The notes: a model not told the origin generated them from the sequence alone. A stretch of 64,000 nt of DNA from Dendrophyllia cribrosa (GCA_024195265.1 JAJLRJ010000008.1:22725458-22789457), one strand, 5' to 3'. Shown: positions 25,701 to 36,724, counted from the first letter of the stretch. Numbers and translations: made by a program.

Positions 25701-28700
25701 TTAAACATGTTTAAGCATTGGTGTGAATGGTGTTTTAGTCTTATTTTTTGAGAGCAAAACAATTTAATTCAGTTGAAAGAGTGCAAACGAAATTTTGTGT
25801 TATTTTTTAGGTTACCGTGTCATATAAGGACATACATGATGTGTATACACTTCCAGTAGGCTTCAGGACCGTGCGTGTGGAGGGATCCAGATTCCTTATC
25901 AATAACATTCCTTTCTACTTTAAGGGTTTTGGTAAAATACAGGATAGTGACGTAAGTTTATTGAGCTTCTTTTTCGTATTTGTGTTATCAGAGCTTTGCT
26001 CGCGGCCGGTTTACAGTTACAGGAAGCAATTTCGAGGACGCGTGTGTGAAAGAGAGAGGTGGCCTCGATTGCGCCCTATAAATCCTATAAATAAACAGGC
26101 GCTTGCTACGCAAGCTACTAGAAGACACGGGAAATTGCTATTGGCTTGAAAAGTTCCGGTGGAACTGTGGTTTTGCGCTGAGAAATCCGCAAAACAGGAC
26201 CGATTAATATGGATCAAGGTTTCAGTGAGTTTAATAGGCAGGCAAAACGAAACTTATCATATGGAAGTCAAGTTATCAATTTTGTTTTATTCTATAAAAA
26301 TAATAATAAATGTTGTTTCTATTTTTTCAACATGAGGTTAAATCTCAGATAATTGCGTTTTAGTGTAGTGCAAGTAATCTTTTCTTTTTCGGCCCTCCAC
26401 AGATTCGAGGTCGAGGCTTTGATTACGTCACGTTGGTACGAGACTTAAATCTGATGAAATGGTTTGGTGCTAATTCTATACGCACCAGCAAGCACCCACC
26501 TCCCACGGAGCTTCTGGAGCTTACAGACAAGCATGGCATCGTGGTTATAGACGAGAGTCCGCAAGTGGGACCAAAGGAAATGTTTATGTATGTATAAAAT
26601 AAGCATGCAATAGTTAAGGTGCAAGAATTTGGTTTTATCGACTAAGTCGATAAGGTAAATTAGCCACCGTAAAAAGATTACGGTGGCTAATTTACCTTAT
26701 CGACTTAGTCGATAAAACCAAATTCTTGTGCTTCACCCCCACCGACGCAGCACCACAGTTTCTCTAGAAACTAACCCCATTCAACAGTTAAGGTGATTCC
26801 ATCGAAAAAGAAGTTGTAATGAAAATTTTCTAAAACTTTGCACAGTTATTCATTTTATCTAGTTCATCAGAAAAATACATTAAAAAAATATGGGGGTCAC
26901 CATGCCTGTTTCCAAGTTATAGCGCTGTAATATATAACTAATTTGCCAGCTTGTGACGGCAATATTGAAAATCCTAGCCTTGTGTATAGCGCTGTAATAT
27001 ATAACTAATTTGCCAGCTTGTGACGGCAACATTGAAAATCCTAGCCTTGAGCGAGAGGCAACCATTATTTCCAGAAAGTAATTATTAGCAATGAAATATT
27101 GGTAGCGTTATGATAGCAGAACAATGTCATCGTGAAAAGCCTTAAAGTTATCTAAAAAGAGAAACTAATTAAATAATAGGGCAATTTAAGTATCTGCACG
27201 CTCCCAGTGAAACGCTAAAAACTAGATTGTAAAAGTGATTTCATAAGAATACTTCAGAATCTACTAATGAAAAATTCTTCAAATATGGATATATAATGGA
27301 GGGTAGTATTTTCTTCAAATACATGGAATAAAAAAGATAGGTCACCATGCTCGTTTAGAAAAACTACCACTTATTTACTAAGGTAACTGAATCCTCAAAG
27401 CAAACCCTCTTGCTTCAGAGTGCGCGCGCGCTCGTGCACGCGCAAATGACGCAACTTATTATGGGTAGAAGTGATGCGCAATGCAATACTAGGGAATCAC
27501 CTTAACACATTAATCCGGTGTTAATCTGTCCTTGCGTAGTAAATGATGTACAGATCACAAGATGGCGACTGTATCGGGTTTTTGTATTTTTGAAACGCCG
27601 ACAATAAGAATTTTTTAAGAGATCCCGTCCTTCCTGTTAAGTTTTAGCTAAATCAAGCTTAAAATCTTTTTTTTAACGACAACAACAACAATTTATTCTT
27701 TGTACGGCAATACCGAGAGTTGAGTTGTTTGGTTTGCCCTGCAAATAGCTGGAAAGCTGATCGTGGCGGGGCAAAACAAGTACATGATGATAATCTCGAT
27801 GAGTGAATGACACAGTAGTTAATTGGGACTTAACATGCTAAAGTTCCTTTCACCAAGAGTGAAAACAAACTTTTTACTTTTTTATTTCATGTTTTAAACT
27901 TAACAGAAAAAAATAATTACAATAATTTCATAACAAGCAAGCTTGACATCAATTTTATATTACATAGACCCCATTCACAAATGGCGGCCGACTTATTATT
28001 CTTTTATATTCATGCTAATCAGCCCAACTAGCCTCATTTTAGAGCAAAAATTCTTTTGAATTTTGCACATGGTAACGAGGCTAGTTGGGCTGATTAGCAT
28101 GAATATAATAGAATAATAAATCGGCCGCCATTTGTGAATAGGGTCTATTGTTTTACATTTTATTTAACATGATTAATCCTAATCAATTACGTGCTTTACC
28201 TCACGTTGTTATAGTCGAAAAAATTAAATCCACTGCATGTGACGATGATGGTTGTCCTTCGAAACATGTCTTGTAAAATTGACCCTGTACGCTGGAAAGT
28301 CAAAACACGAATTCTCCTTTATGCTCCCCATACATTTCTTATAACACAAATTGGGAGAAATTGTTAAAGAGCAAGAGATTTCATCTTGGGTGATCATAAC
28401 CTTAATTCTTATCACCTCTCTACTTAATAATGCATTGATACCACAAGGAGAAATTTGATACTGATCACTATTAGGGCTTAATAGGGACAATGTCCCGCCG
28501 AAATATTGAAATTCGCTACCTGATATGACGTCATCCATGTTACATTGCTAAATGCACCAAATATACGACTAAAGTGGATAAAAAGATTCTTCAAAGTAAA
28601 AAAGAACAAATAGTTTGAGGAAAAAGTGCAGGATCACAAGGATGAAGTGGATTGCAATTCAATATAAAAGTGTAGGATAACAACAACAACAACAACATCC

Positions 28701-31700
28701 TTTTATTTATGCACGATATAAGTTAAAGCAAGATCACAAGGATGAAGTGGATTGCAATTCAATATAAAAGTGCAGAATTACAAGGATGAAGTGGATTGCA
28801 ATTCAATATAAAAGTGCAGGATTACAAGGATGAAGTGGATTGCAATTCAATATAAAAGTGCAGGATTACAAGGATGAAGTGGATTGCAATTCAATATAAA
28901 AGTGCAGGATTACAGGGATAAAGTGGATTGCAATTCAATATAAAAGTGTAGGATCACAAGGATGAAGTGGATTGCAATTCAATATAAAAGTGCAGGATTA
29001 CAGGGATAAAGTGGATTGCAATTCAATATAAAAGTGCAGGATTACAGGGATAAAGTGGATTGCAATTCAATATAAAAGTGCAGGATTACAGGGATAAAGT
29101 GGATTGCAATTCAATATAAAAGTGCAGGATTACAAGGATGAAGTGGATTGCAATTCAATATAAAAGTGTAGGATTACAAAGATGAAGTGGATTGCAATTC
29201 AATATAAAAGTGCAGGATTACAGGGATAAAGTGGATTGCAATTCAATATAAAAGTGCAGGATCACAAGGATGAAGTGCAATTCATCAAATTGTCATTCTG
29301 TAGAAACTTTTCTTATTTAAGTCGTTATTTTGTCTCTCGCGTAATCGGATTACGTTAATAGTTCTTTGCCTTCGTCACTTTTAACGTTTTTTCTTCCTAT
29401 TTCAAGACAGTATAAGGACATTATTAGCAAACATACTAGCCCAGGAAGTAAAGAAACTCATTATATGCATGACGTTTGGAATTCTTCCATAGCAACTATC
29501 TTGTAGTCAAGTTTCTCCCCCCTTGAACACAAAGAAGCGCTTTAAAAAGGGATAGCTCCGCCCCCTGTTTCAGCTCGAGTGAGCTAATTTTCAAAGATGA
29601 CGTCCTGATAAAACACATGCTGGGCGTTTTTTGAACGACTTCAAAAACATTCCACAAATAGCGTGTCCCTGCGGAGATTAAACAAATGCGCTTTTGTGCA
29701 AAGAGGAAATTAGCATACAAGAAAAAGACAAGTAGACTGAATTTCAATATTAGCGCCACAAAAGTTCGAAATTCTCAAAGGAATTCCAAGGATAGAAACC
29801 TCAAGAAATTCTTCCATTGAGTTGAAAATGTTATGGGGTTTGCCAAAAGCGACTAGTACAAACAAAGGCAAGTAAACCTCGCAGACAGATTGCTCAAAAG
29901 CTGTCTTAATCTATCCACAAATGTTCACAGAGGACCGTACTCGACGACGGTTGATTGACAAATGATCCCGACGTACCTAAGGTTCGCTCCTTTTATAGAG
30001 CGTTTTCACTCACGTGACCTTCAGTCCCGTGGGACTCAAATGACAAAGGCCATGGCAGCCATGTTGGTGTTCCTAACAAAAGAAGTTAATTAAAATTATT
30101 TTGTACGGGAACACCAATATGGCGGCTCTGACGTCAAGTGAAAACGCTCTATAGCGCGTCTCCGTGTTTAAAGCAAGCCTCTTGCCATACTCGTAAAACA
30201 ACGATAAATCAGCCGGGACACTGTCCCACTGTCTCTTTAAAATGTCGCTCTCTTTATAAAACTTGCTACTTTAATTTATATCACTAGGGACTACATATCA
30301 GACCACGTCGTGAACCGACACCTTGACTTACTGACAGAATTAATACAAAGGGACAAGAACCATCCCTCGGTAGTGATGTGGTCTGTAGCCAGCCATCGAT
30401 GGGCGTTGCCCAGCGAAAACATGGCGTCACACCTAAAACGGATGATAGGGTTTACTAGGGAGAAAGACATGCAGAAACGCCCTGTAACATACGTAACGTC
30501 ATCGGAAGACAGGTTGTCCGTGGTTGAAGATTCTGCGGTATGTTTATAATTGTTTTTTTTTTAATTAATACAATGACTTAAGCTGGTGGCTGAATAGTTT
30601 TAGTACGTAGGGGTCGAGTGTTTCTTTAGGGAGCTTAAGCAACGACGACGGCAACGCCAAGGAAAACATCACTTGAAAAAAGGATTCGCGCTATTTTAAA
30701 CTACTTTTGCAGTTGCTTCAATTTGTTTCGTTTATCTAATGTGACTGGATTGTCCAGGAGCTGAATTTGAAGGGATGGCTTTCCAGTTCAAATGGAGAAA
30801 GGAAAATTAACTGTCGTGTGTTCACGTTCTCCACAAAACCTATAATTTGATCATTTGACATTGTTGTTTTGCAGGGAACGGCAAAGAAATGTACCAAAAT
30901 GTAAAACGCACGAGCAGAGGCATTGTTTTCGCTCATTAAACCTATTGTTTTGTGCCGTTCTCGCTGCCATCGGCGTCGTGGTTGCTTAAGCTCCCTTTTG
31001 TCTCGGTGTTTACTACCGTATGGGCAAAACTGATAAATACGGTAGCCATATTGACTTTTCCTCCTGGACAATGCACAATGAACATTGAAATTAATTGAAT
31101 GTACAATAGACGTTTACTGAGTCTTAGTTTTCAGGTTGAGCCAGGTTCTTATAATAGTGTCTATTCACATTGGAAACTTTGGCTTCGGATACGAAAAGTC
31201 CTCTCCAATTGATGATTATTTTATTATTAAAATGATGTTTTGTTTAAAATTTTGTTTTGTTTACAGCTTGCATTCTGCGACGTCATTTCTTTTAATCGTC
31301 ATTATGGATGGTATTGGTACCCAGACCAACCCTACTTAATAGCTAAGTCTTTAGCGGAGGATCTGCGCGGCTTACATAACGTATTTAGTAAACCAGTGCT
31401 CATGGCAGAGTATGGCAGCAACGCTGTAGCCGGAAGGCATAAGGTGACCAAATTCAGGAAAACATACTTACAGTATGATAAATTACAACAAAGTGCGCTT
31501 TGGATTGCGTTTGTCAAACTGTGAATAAAAACGTGTGTGACCATTCAAATGAAGGCAATGCAATGAAGCAGGGGTACTATCCCGTAGTGCTGTTGGCTTT
31601 TTAAACCTTTGCAGAATAAAAGATAGTAGCTTTTTCTTTGGAATAATGTTTATGACAAACGACTTTGTTATCTTAAGGTCTTCATAAAGGTGACATGACG

Positions 31701-32546
31701 CACCCTAAAGGCTGGTTTTCACTAGCGCATAAGCATAAGCACAAGCCAACATACGCAGACTCAGTAACATGTTGATCATTAGTTCCAATTGTTTGAACAA
31801 AACAGAACAATAGGCACTAATGATCAACACGTTACTGAGTCTGCGTATGTTGGCTTGTGCTTATGCTTATGCGCTAGTGAAAACCAGCCTTAATGGTGTC
31901 ATGTGGTGTTGTGATCAATTCAAAAGTTGCGAAAACTTGTCCAACTGCGTTTTTCTACGAGTAAGTTAAGATCTGGCTAAAACTCCACCGCGACAGGTTT
32001 CTCGACAGAGAATAAACGTATATTAATTGATTTCAATGATTTAGTTTACTTGCTAATAATATACATGAAAAAATTACTCGATTCTGATTGGCTAAGAGCA
32101 GTGCAGTTCAAGTATAACACCAGTGCAAAAAGTGTAAAGCGGCTCGTGCAATTTTGAGCTTTTTAAAAAAACTCACTCGTGCAAATTAATCCCAAATTGA
32201 ACTCGAAACCGTATGATTACCTATACTAATTAAGTAGATCCTTTTCTATTCCTTGCTACAGCAACCGTCTTTGATTTACTCAGAAGAGTATCAGGTAAAA
32301 ATTTCATTTAGAAATAATGTTTAATTTCATTTTTTCTCCGTTAACTAATTTGTCCATTTTAACTGTGTTATCATTAGTAGGTGAAAATTTGTAGTTGACG
32401 ACTTATAATACCCACTGTGAGAAAGTCAAATACGTATTTGATTGATTAATCGTTGGTTAATATATTTATCTTTATCGTCATCAGTATCATCATACGCTCA
32501 TCCGCCACTGCCACTGCCGCAGCCGTTGCCACCACAATCATTATAT

Positions 32547-32590
<44 letters not shown>

Positions 32591-35500
32591 TATCACCATC
32601 ATCATCATCATCACCATCATCTTTGTCTGATCTGTTTCATCGTCATTCATCATCATCACCTCATCATCATCATTATCACCTCATCATCATCATCATCACC
32701 AGCTACTAATATCCTTTGTATAGTACTCTTTTATTCGTAAGTATATGTTGTATGGTTTTAACTGTTGCAAGTTATTCAGTTCTATCAGGGCCCTGACAGA
32801 AGATGCTCTGGCTTCAGTATAATGCTATGGCTTCTGAAAGAGTCAGCCTGATTTATTTTGTTTTGTTTGTTTTTTTAAATGAAGGTGTCTATCTATCTAT
32901 TTATCTATCCTTCGTCGTCGTCATCATCATCACCATCATCATCATCATATTCTGATCATTGTCATCATCGTCACTCCGGCAAACCCTTTTCCATGCCATC
33001 TCAAATTTACCGTCGCAAAGTTCGCTAGTAGAATCCTAACAAATGCCAGCGCTAGTAGTAACGTAGTGGGAATAAAAATATTGTTATAACAGTTAGTGCC
33101 GTTTCGTTAACGTTCCTTGTAGTTTTCATGATCAGTTCATACAATTCGTTTTTTTTTTTGCTTGGCAGGTAGATACAATGAAGCAATATTTTCCAGTGTT
33201 TGATCGACTCAGAAAAGAGTTTTTGGCGGGAGAAATGATTTGGACCTTTACAGACTACAATGTTCTAGAATGTACGTAAATCATGCTGTGTTCACATTAG
33301 TACCGAAACATGTTTCAACGAAACACGTTACCCATAAACATGTTTGCAATTCCATTTTTGAGCTATTTTGAAAAAAATAGCTCATTAGCAGGCGCAAAGG
33401 TTGGTTTGTGATGTTAGTATGTTTGTTAGTTTGTTTGTTTGTATGTATGTCTTGGGTTATGTCACACCAATCAGATTGCCTCTAGTATGTACACCGTGTA
33501 CTATGTCAGCCAATCAAATTTTCGCTTCTAAAATGGTATTACTGAAGGTCAAAGAAGGGCACTTGACATGAATTGAAAATCAGCCATCTTGAATCTCCGC
33601 GATTGTTGCCGCAAACACTAAAAGTGTAAAGTTTTGAAAATTTGTTGCTTGGGAACTGTTCTCTAATCCCGACTGGCTTGCTAACCTGGCAATATCAAGG
33701 ACATTTATTCGGAAATACCGCCTATAATGTGCCCTATGCATGAATGGTAGAATGGTCTGCGGGGGATGAGACGTCCAAAAAATGTGGACTGCGGTTACGT
33801 TCATAGGTGAGCTTATACTGAAGTATGAGTATAGTTTTATTGCAAAAACGGCAAGCCGATTTCAAATAATATGATGCGGAACATGAATTGTATGTTTCAA
33901 GCCTGGGTTTCAAGAGATTACTATTTAAAATTGGATTTTTTTTGTCAGACACGCTGTCTGCACGTGAAAATGTTGAACTTTGTCCTTATAGAAACTTGTC
34001 CGTGATGCATGGAGTTCAACAGAGAAAATGTAATGCAATTAATCTACAATTTACAGTATGTAAAACGTTTATCTTTCTTTGAATTAATGTGAGCTGATGT
34101 GTAGGTTATTAATTGTATGCCTCAAGCGATTACTATAAGCGAGAAGCGACTGTATTTTGTATGAGCAGTCACGTTGTGTACACGTGCAAATATTGAACTT
34201 TGTCCTTATAGAAACTGGTACGTGATGAAATTCAACATGTTTTCAAGAAAACGTAATGTAATTAATTTATATGGTGCGTTAAAAAACGCCTGTTTAAAAA
34301 ATATTAGTTGCAATTTACTAGGAAACAAGCAAAATTCATTTTGGATGCGCTAAGTTTCTGCTGGTCGACATTACAGGAAAAGGTGTTTGGTTCCAAATGT
34401 TAACCTCAACAATGTTCGTGTAAGTAATTCAATCAGCTTGTGGTTTTGAGTCGAAAACAATTTAATCTAATTAGTTCTGTTTCTATTTGCACGACTTTTT
34501 TGTGGAGAATAAAAACAGTTGTTTAAATAATATTAGTTCCAATTTACTAGGAGACTACTTATATTCATTTTTCATGCGTTTAGTTTCTGTGAAAGACTTT
34601 TCTGGTTGACATTACAGAAACAGGTGGTTCAAAGAATTTTCGTGTCACTAATTTAATTAGCTTGTGGTTTGGAGTTGAAAACAATTTAATTTAATTAGTT
34701 TGCGTCTTCCAGGCCAAAGGAACCTTTTCCACGTGTCTTTTGTGAATAATAAAAGAAACCTTTCAAAAAAGACTAGATACAAATTTCCAGGAAATAATAA
34801 GCCTTCAATTTGGATGCATCAAATTTATGTGCAGGACTTTTCTGGTTGACATTTAATTTAATACACTCATTACTGAAACAAGTTGCTCATTTCACTGGGG
34901 CCGTAGTTTCGTCAAAAAATAACTCCGGAAATCCCGTGAAAAAAAGCTAGCCGAGAAACGAGAAACGAGAAACGGGACCCAGTTGGTTATCTCGGTATTT
35001 TTTTTGGTAGTGGGCGGGCCGGAGGATTTGAAAAACGTATATCTGCAAGCGGTTATTTGTGCGAGTTAACTTCCGCTGTTTTGTTACTTTCACCATTTCA
35101 TATCATTTAGGTAATTTTCAAAATAGCTCATGCACGCAATGCGTGCCTATGTTTCACATTAGTTGTTAATTTCAAAACGCGCTTCACGCCTGCTTCTATT
35201 ATTTATGCTGTTTTACGAAACAAGCATATGACAATAAAGCTCGCATATAATCTTTATAGTTACACATGGACCGGAAATAAAATAGAGCTCAAACTTTCTG
35301 TTACATGATTTGTGGTTTTATTTCACCTGTCAAGCCCTTCGGTAACAAATAAACGTTGTTGTTGAACGAAGGGCATTGCAGCGTTCAACAAGGGGATTTA
35401 CCGCGGTGTAAAAACCTGTGACGTTTTCCTTTGTTTTCTACCTTTGTTGTCTTGCACTCTATTGTTTCTGATCAGTAACTTTTGTTTTCTTTGTTTTACG

Positions 35501-36673
35501 TCACTCGTGAGTTGGCAGGTTTTTACACCGAGGATGAGCCCAACAAGGAGACGACATTTGCGTTAACGCGTTTCGTCTGGCTTAGAAAAGAGTGAGGTGC
35601 GGGATGGCCGAAAATTGGTTCCATTCCTTTCAAATCTTTTTAGAACGAGGCATTGAGACAACGAGCTCTATTCTTATTCAATGAGATGCAAATTATTATA
35701 TACCAATTTTCTGCAACCCCGCACCTCGTGAGGTAGTTTCAATCATGCTCAGAATAAACGTGTTTCGATCATGATTCGCGCAATGTGCCGCCTGATGTGA
35801 ACAAATTTCGAAGTGAAACTTGTTTCATTCGTGATCAGACTAAACATATTTCGCCCTAGTGTGAACACAGCATTAGTCGATAAGAACGTTGTGATCTTAG
35901 AACTTAGAATGTGTACTCACAACTAGTGAGAACTACAACTGGGAGGATGCTTGTGTAGGTGACTTCATACGTTACACTGAGCATTGAACGAAGAGGTTAA
36001 TGTTGTTCATCACTCTTTCAGACTTATTAAAACTCCTCTTTGTTTGCTATCTATCGTTGCCATAGTCACCCTACGCAGCCGTTATTTGTGTCGTCACGCA
36101 ACACTTCCCCCCAGTGGGTAGACTATTGCTGCCGTAGAATACACCTTATTCCAAAATGGCGGCCATTTTATTATTCTTTTATATCCATGTAAATTAGCCC
36201 TCTTGGCCTCGTCACCATGTGCAAAATACAAAAGAATTTTCTAGCGAAAACGAGGCCAAGAGGGCTAATTTACATGCATATAAAAGAATAATAAATTGGC
36301 CGCCATTTTGGAATAAGGTGTATAGCTAAGTTATAAAAATTGAAGAGTTTTGTGCTTGATTTTTTTTTCAGCTTATGATCCCATGTCAGCTAACACGAAG
36401 GGGCTGTTAAATCGTCAGAGACAACCAAAGGCTTCCGCGCATGCTCTTCGGCAGAGGTACCAAGCGTTAGCCATGGACGCGCATCCGAGATTCACTGGTG
36501 ACGAGTTACTGGACATCTTGATCAGATTTAAGCCTCACCGTGGTAACGAGTACCCGATCACTTTTAAGCATATGCATCGGTTGCCTGCCTTAATACGAGA
36601 GGAAAGAGTTAACACTACCATAAGAAAACGCTCTGTGGACGACATTACATCGCATTCCTTCTATGAGCCATGA
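16767..36673 (+). CDS. GUSB-like: Beta-glucuronidase-like protein (GH2), 11 exons, catalytic acid/base pair missing
   Basis: GUSB removes terminal beta-glucuronic acid from glycosaminoglycans in lysosomes. Exons: 16767-16964, 22588-22770, 23361-23539, 24522-24873, 25811-25951, 26403-26587, 30288-30537, 31267-31443, 32262-32294, 33169-33271, 36372-36673; all GT/AG, phases join, 700 residues (human enzyme 651). A signal peptide covers about residues 1-22. The sugar-binding domain includes [11 protein letters not shown] and LEHEGG.LPFE; the GH2 barrel runs from about 305. From memory of human and E. coli enzymes: the nucleophile Glu is kept (AEYG, E544), as are N608 and K610 of the carboxylate-binding N-x-K motif in [13 protein letters not shown]. 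The acid/base WSVANEP is WSVASHR (S448-H449), GF/VN-K/R-HED is GFGKIQD, and the NRYYGWY tyrosine is H508. A tail of about 70 residues follows the conserved C-terminus. The frame is intact, so this is probably a pseudoenzyme or altered enzyme rather than a pseudogene. Confidence 0.9.
17565..17767. repeat. Long near-perfect palindrome in GUSB-like intron 1
   Basis: The left arm begins GAAATAGGCCATTTCCGAG and the right arm ends CTCGGAAATGGCCTATTCC; both contain GCGAGGCTAGGTGCGAAA and TTTCATATGAAAATGAG. The centre (about 17666) has almost no loop. About 100 bp per arm pair with few mismatches. Confidence 0.85.
17776..18425. mobile_element. MITE with TTAAAGGGATGGTTTCACGG ends
   Basis: TTAAAGGGATGGTTTCACGG at 17776 is matched by CCGTGAAACCCTCCCTTTAA at the right end. 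A second element (17857-18089) is nested inside. Confidence 0.65.
17857..18089. mobile_element. Nested MITE with TTAAAGGGGCAGTATCACGA ends
   Basis: TTAAAGGGGCAGTATCACGA(GG) on the left and (CC)TCGTGATACTGCCCCTTTAA on the right are exact complements. It lies inside the 17776-18425 element, and both share a TTAAAGGG start, so they may be related families that use the same transposase. Confidence 0.7.
18443..18497. repeat. Short hairpin
   Basis: TGGAGCATTTTGTC and GACAAAATGCTCCA flank a GAAGAAACTTCG-containing loop. No T-run follows, so it is not read as a terminator. Confidence 0.5.
18544..18862. mobile_element. Inverted-repeat element carrying a tRNA-like insert
   Basis: AATCATACCGTCCAGAAGGA at the left end and its near complement at the right (CTCTGGACGGTATGATT) extend about 55 bp each through GACACCTTATTGAGACTTAT. 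The middle holds a tRNA-like stretch listed separately. Confidence 0.7.
18662..18760 (+). repeat. tRNA-related (SINE-like) fragment
   Basis: GCTAGGTGGTACAGTGGTAC resembles a tRNA A-box region and AGATTCAATCC a B box, at a tRNA-like distance. It is degenerate and lies between the arms of the 18544-18862 element. A functional tRNA is unlikely. Confidence 0.4.
19883..20079. repeat. GAGGCTCG hairpin repeat
   Basis: CTAATGTGCGAGCCCGAGCC and GGCTCCGGCTCGCACATTAG form the ends; inside are poly-T and poly-A runs facing each other and repeated GAGGCTC units. The overlapping ORFs on both strands here come from this symmetry and are not genes. Confidence 0.65.
21676..22172. mobile_element. Possible MITE with GTACTTTAAGGAC ends
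   Basis: GTACTTTAAGGACATTCC on the left is loosely complementary to GAACGTCCTCAAGTAC on the right. The inner TATGGGGGTCA and GCGCGCTCGTG motifs recur in the 26788-27505 element, which suggests one family. The stretch 18870-21670 of intron 1 otherwise shows only AT-rich DNA and the hairpin at 19.9 kb. Confidence 0.35.
23582..23669. repeat. GC-rich 15-bp tandem repeat
   Basis: Units of the type GGCGCGTGCGCATTT repeat about six times with drift (GCTTTT, GAATTTT and ACGTACGCATTTT variants). It starts about 45 bp after the exon 3 donor of the glucuronidase-like gene. Frame shadows on both strands give false ORFs rich in RAKCA repeats. Confidence 0.8.
24070..24150. repeat. Dispersed repeat shared with 62382-62452 (inverted)
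   Basis: Its complement contains CCCGTAACATCAAGGTCTCA and TCAAGT, matching CCCGTAACATCAAGGTCCCA and TCAAGT at 62.4 kb, followed in both by ACAGATG.TATGGGT. It lies in intron 3. Confidence 0.6.
25483..25729. mobile_element. MITE with CATTCATACCAACGG ends
   Basis: The left arm CATTCATACCAACGGATAAA continues into CATGTTTTAATGTTGTTTAG; the right arm has CTAAACAACATTTAAACATG followed by GCATTGGTGTGAATG. The arms pair over about 42 bp with mismatches. Intron 4. Confidence 0.6.
26621..26731. repeat. 111-bp near-perfect palindrome
   Basis: GCAAGAATTTGGTTTTATCG and CGATAAAACCAAATTCTTGTGC are the outer arms; the complete stem, with TCGACTAAGTCGATAAGGTA and AATTAGCCACCGTAA, closes around AAAGA. It sits 34 bp downstream of exon 6. 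Confidence 0.85.
26788..27505. mobile_element. Non-autonomous element with TTAAGGTGATTCC ends
   Basis: A perfect 13-bp terminal inverted repeat (TTAAGGTGATTCC / GGAATCACCTTAA) bounds 718 bp. Inside are TATGGGGGTCACCATG, a tandem duplication and a GCGCGCGCTCGTGCACGCGC stretch. No coding sequence is seen. Confidence 0.6.
26921..27050. repeat. Two tandem 67-bp units
   Basis: AGCGCTGTAATATATAACTA starts at 26921 and again at 26988. The units differ at very few positions (AATATTG versus AACATTG), so the duplication is recent. Confidence 0.85.
27965..28147. mobile_element. MITE with TAGACCC...GGGTCTA ends, copy 1
   Basis: Left end TAGACCCCATTCACAAATGG, right end CCATTTGTGAATAGGGTCTA, with TA on both edges. 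The inner arms contain ATTCATGCTAATCAGCCCAA and GAGGCTAGTTGGGC. Copy 2 is at 44666-44857 and a diverged relative at 36139-36324. GUSB-like intron 6. Confidence 0.8.
28631..29283. repeat. 44-bp minisatellite
   Basis: The unit contains GATGAAGTGGATTGCAATTC, AATATAAAAGTGCAGG and ATTACAAG. From 28741 there are 12 complete units at an exact 44-bp period and a partial thirteenth at 29269; one more unit at about 28631-28675 is split off by an AAC-repeat and unrelated DNA. Variants (GATAAAGTGG, CAGGGATAAA) alternate along the array, suggesting multi-unit duplications. It lies in intron 6. Confidence 0.95.
29994..30153. mobile_element. MITE with TATAGAGCGTTTTCAC ends
   Basis: TATAGAGCGTTTTCACTC is matched by GTGAAAACGCTCTATA, and the inner arms ATGGCAGCCATGTTGGTGTT and AACACCAATATGGCGGC pair further. 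About 160 bp, ending 134 bp before exon 7. Confidence 0.75.
30629..30995. mobile_element. MITE with GGGAGCTTAAGCAACGACG ends
   Basis: GGGAGCTTAAGCAACGACGA and GTCGTGGTTGCTTAAGCTCCC are inverted copies at the edges of 367 bp. It is in intron 7 and carries no coding sequence. Confidence 0.7.
31708..31891. mobile_element. MITE with long ~75-bp arms
   Basis: AAGGCTGGTTTTCACTAGCG at the left and CGCTAGTGAAAACCAGCCTT at the right continue inward through GCATAAGCATAAGCACAAGC and ACTCAGTAAC with almost no mismatch. The high arm identity suggests a young insertion. Intron 8. Confidence 0.85.
32541..32705. repeat. ATC/CAT microsatellite
   Basis: Long CAT/ATC trinucleotide runs with a few interruptions, and a shorter one at about 32915-32950. 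The poly-His and poly-Ile ORFs here are artefacts of the repeat. Intron 9. Confidence 0.95.
33957..34870. repeat. Degenerate local duplications
   Basis: GAACTTTGTCCTTATAGAAA occurs at about 33974 and 34194, and AATATTAGTT(G/C)CAATTTACTAGG at about 34301 and 34531. Each is followed by TTTCTG...TGACATTACAG and AATTAGCTTGTGG-type stretches; a third weaker copy is at about 34770. This gives about 220-bp units. Confidence 0.55.
35594..35727. repeat. Hairpin with GAGGTGCGGG arms
   Basis: GAGGTGCGGGATGGCCGAAA and CCAATTTTCTGCAACCCCGC are its arms. Upstream, GGTGTAAAAACCTG at about 35404 and CAGGTTTTTACACC at about 35517 form another inverted pair. Confidence 0.5.
36139..36324. mobile_element. MITE related to the TAGACCC family, copy with ATACACC ends
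   Basis: ATACACCTTATTCCAAAATG and CATTTTGGAATAAGGTGTAT are the ends. The inner order GGCGGCC..TTATTATTCTTTTAT..AATTAGCCC parallels the 27965 and 44666 copies, but the ends and the CTCTTGGCCTCG core differ. It ends 47 bp before exon 11. Confidence 0.75.
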
Positions 36674-36724
36674 TTAACCCTTTCATCAAGCGACTCGAGG
36701 AGACTGACTGGGAGTGAAAGAGTT

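Larger units (their letters stand above)
33283..35873. mobile_element. Possible 2.6-kb non-autonomous transposon filling intron 10
   Basis: ATGCTGTGTTCACATTAG near the exon 10 donor is matched by CTAGTGTGAACACAGCAT, and further inward CGAAACATGTTTCA corresponds to GAAACAAGTTTCA-type sequence. Inside there is a second pair (GAGCTATTTTGAAAA about 33359, TTTTCAAAATAGCTC about 35117), local duplications and a smaller hairpin (35594-35727). No transposase is seen. Nested insertions are the simplest reading. Confidence 0.45.

Noticed and set aside
28631..29283. CRISPR-like array of regular repeats
   Set aside because: The whole 44-bp unit repeats, with no unique spacers, and the context is an animal intron.
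32453..32740. ORF with long poly-His and poly-Ile runs
   Set aside because: It is the translation of an ATC/CAT microsatellite in three frames.
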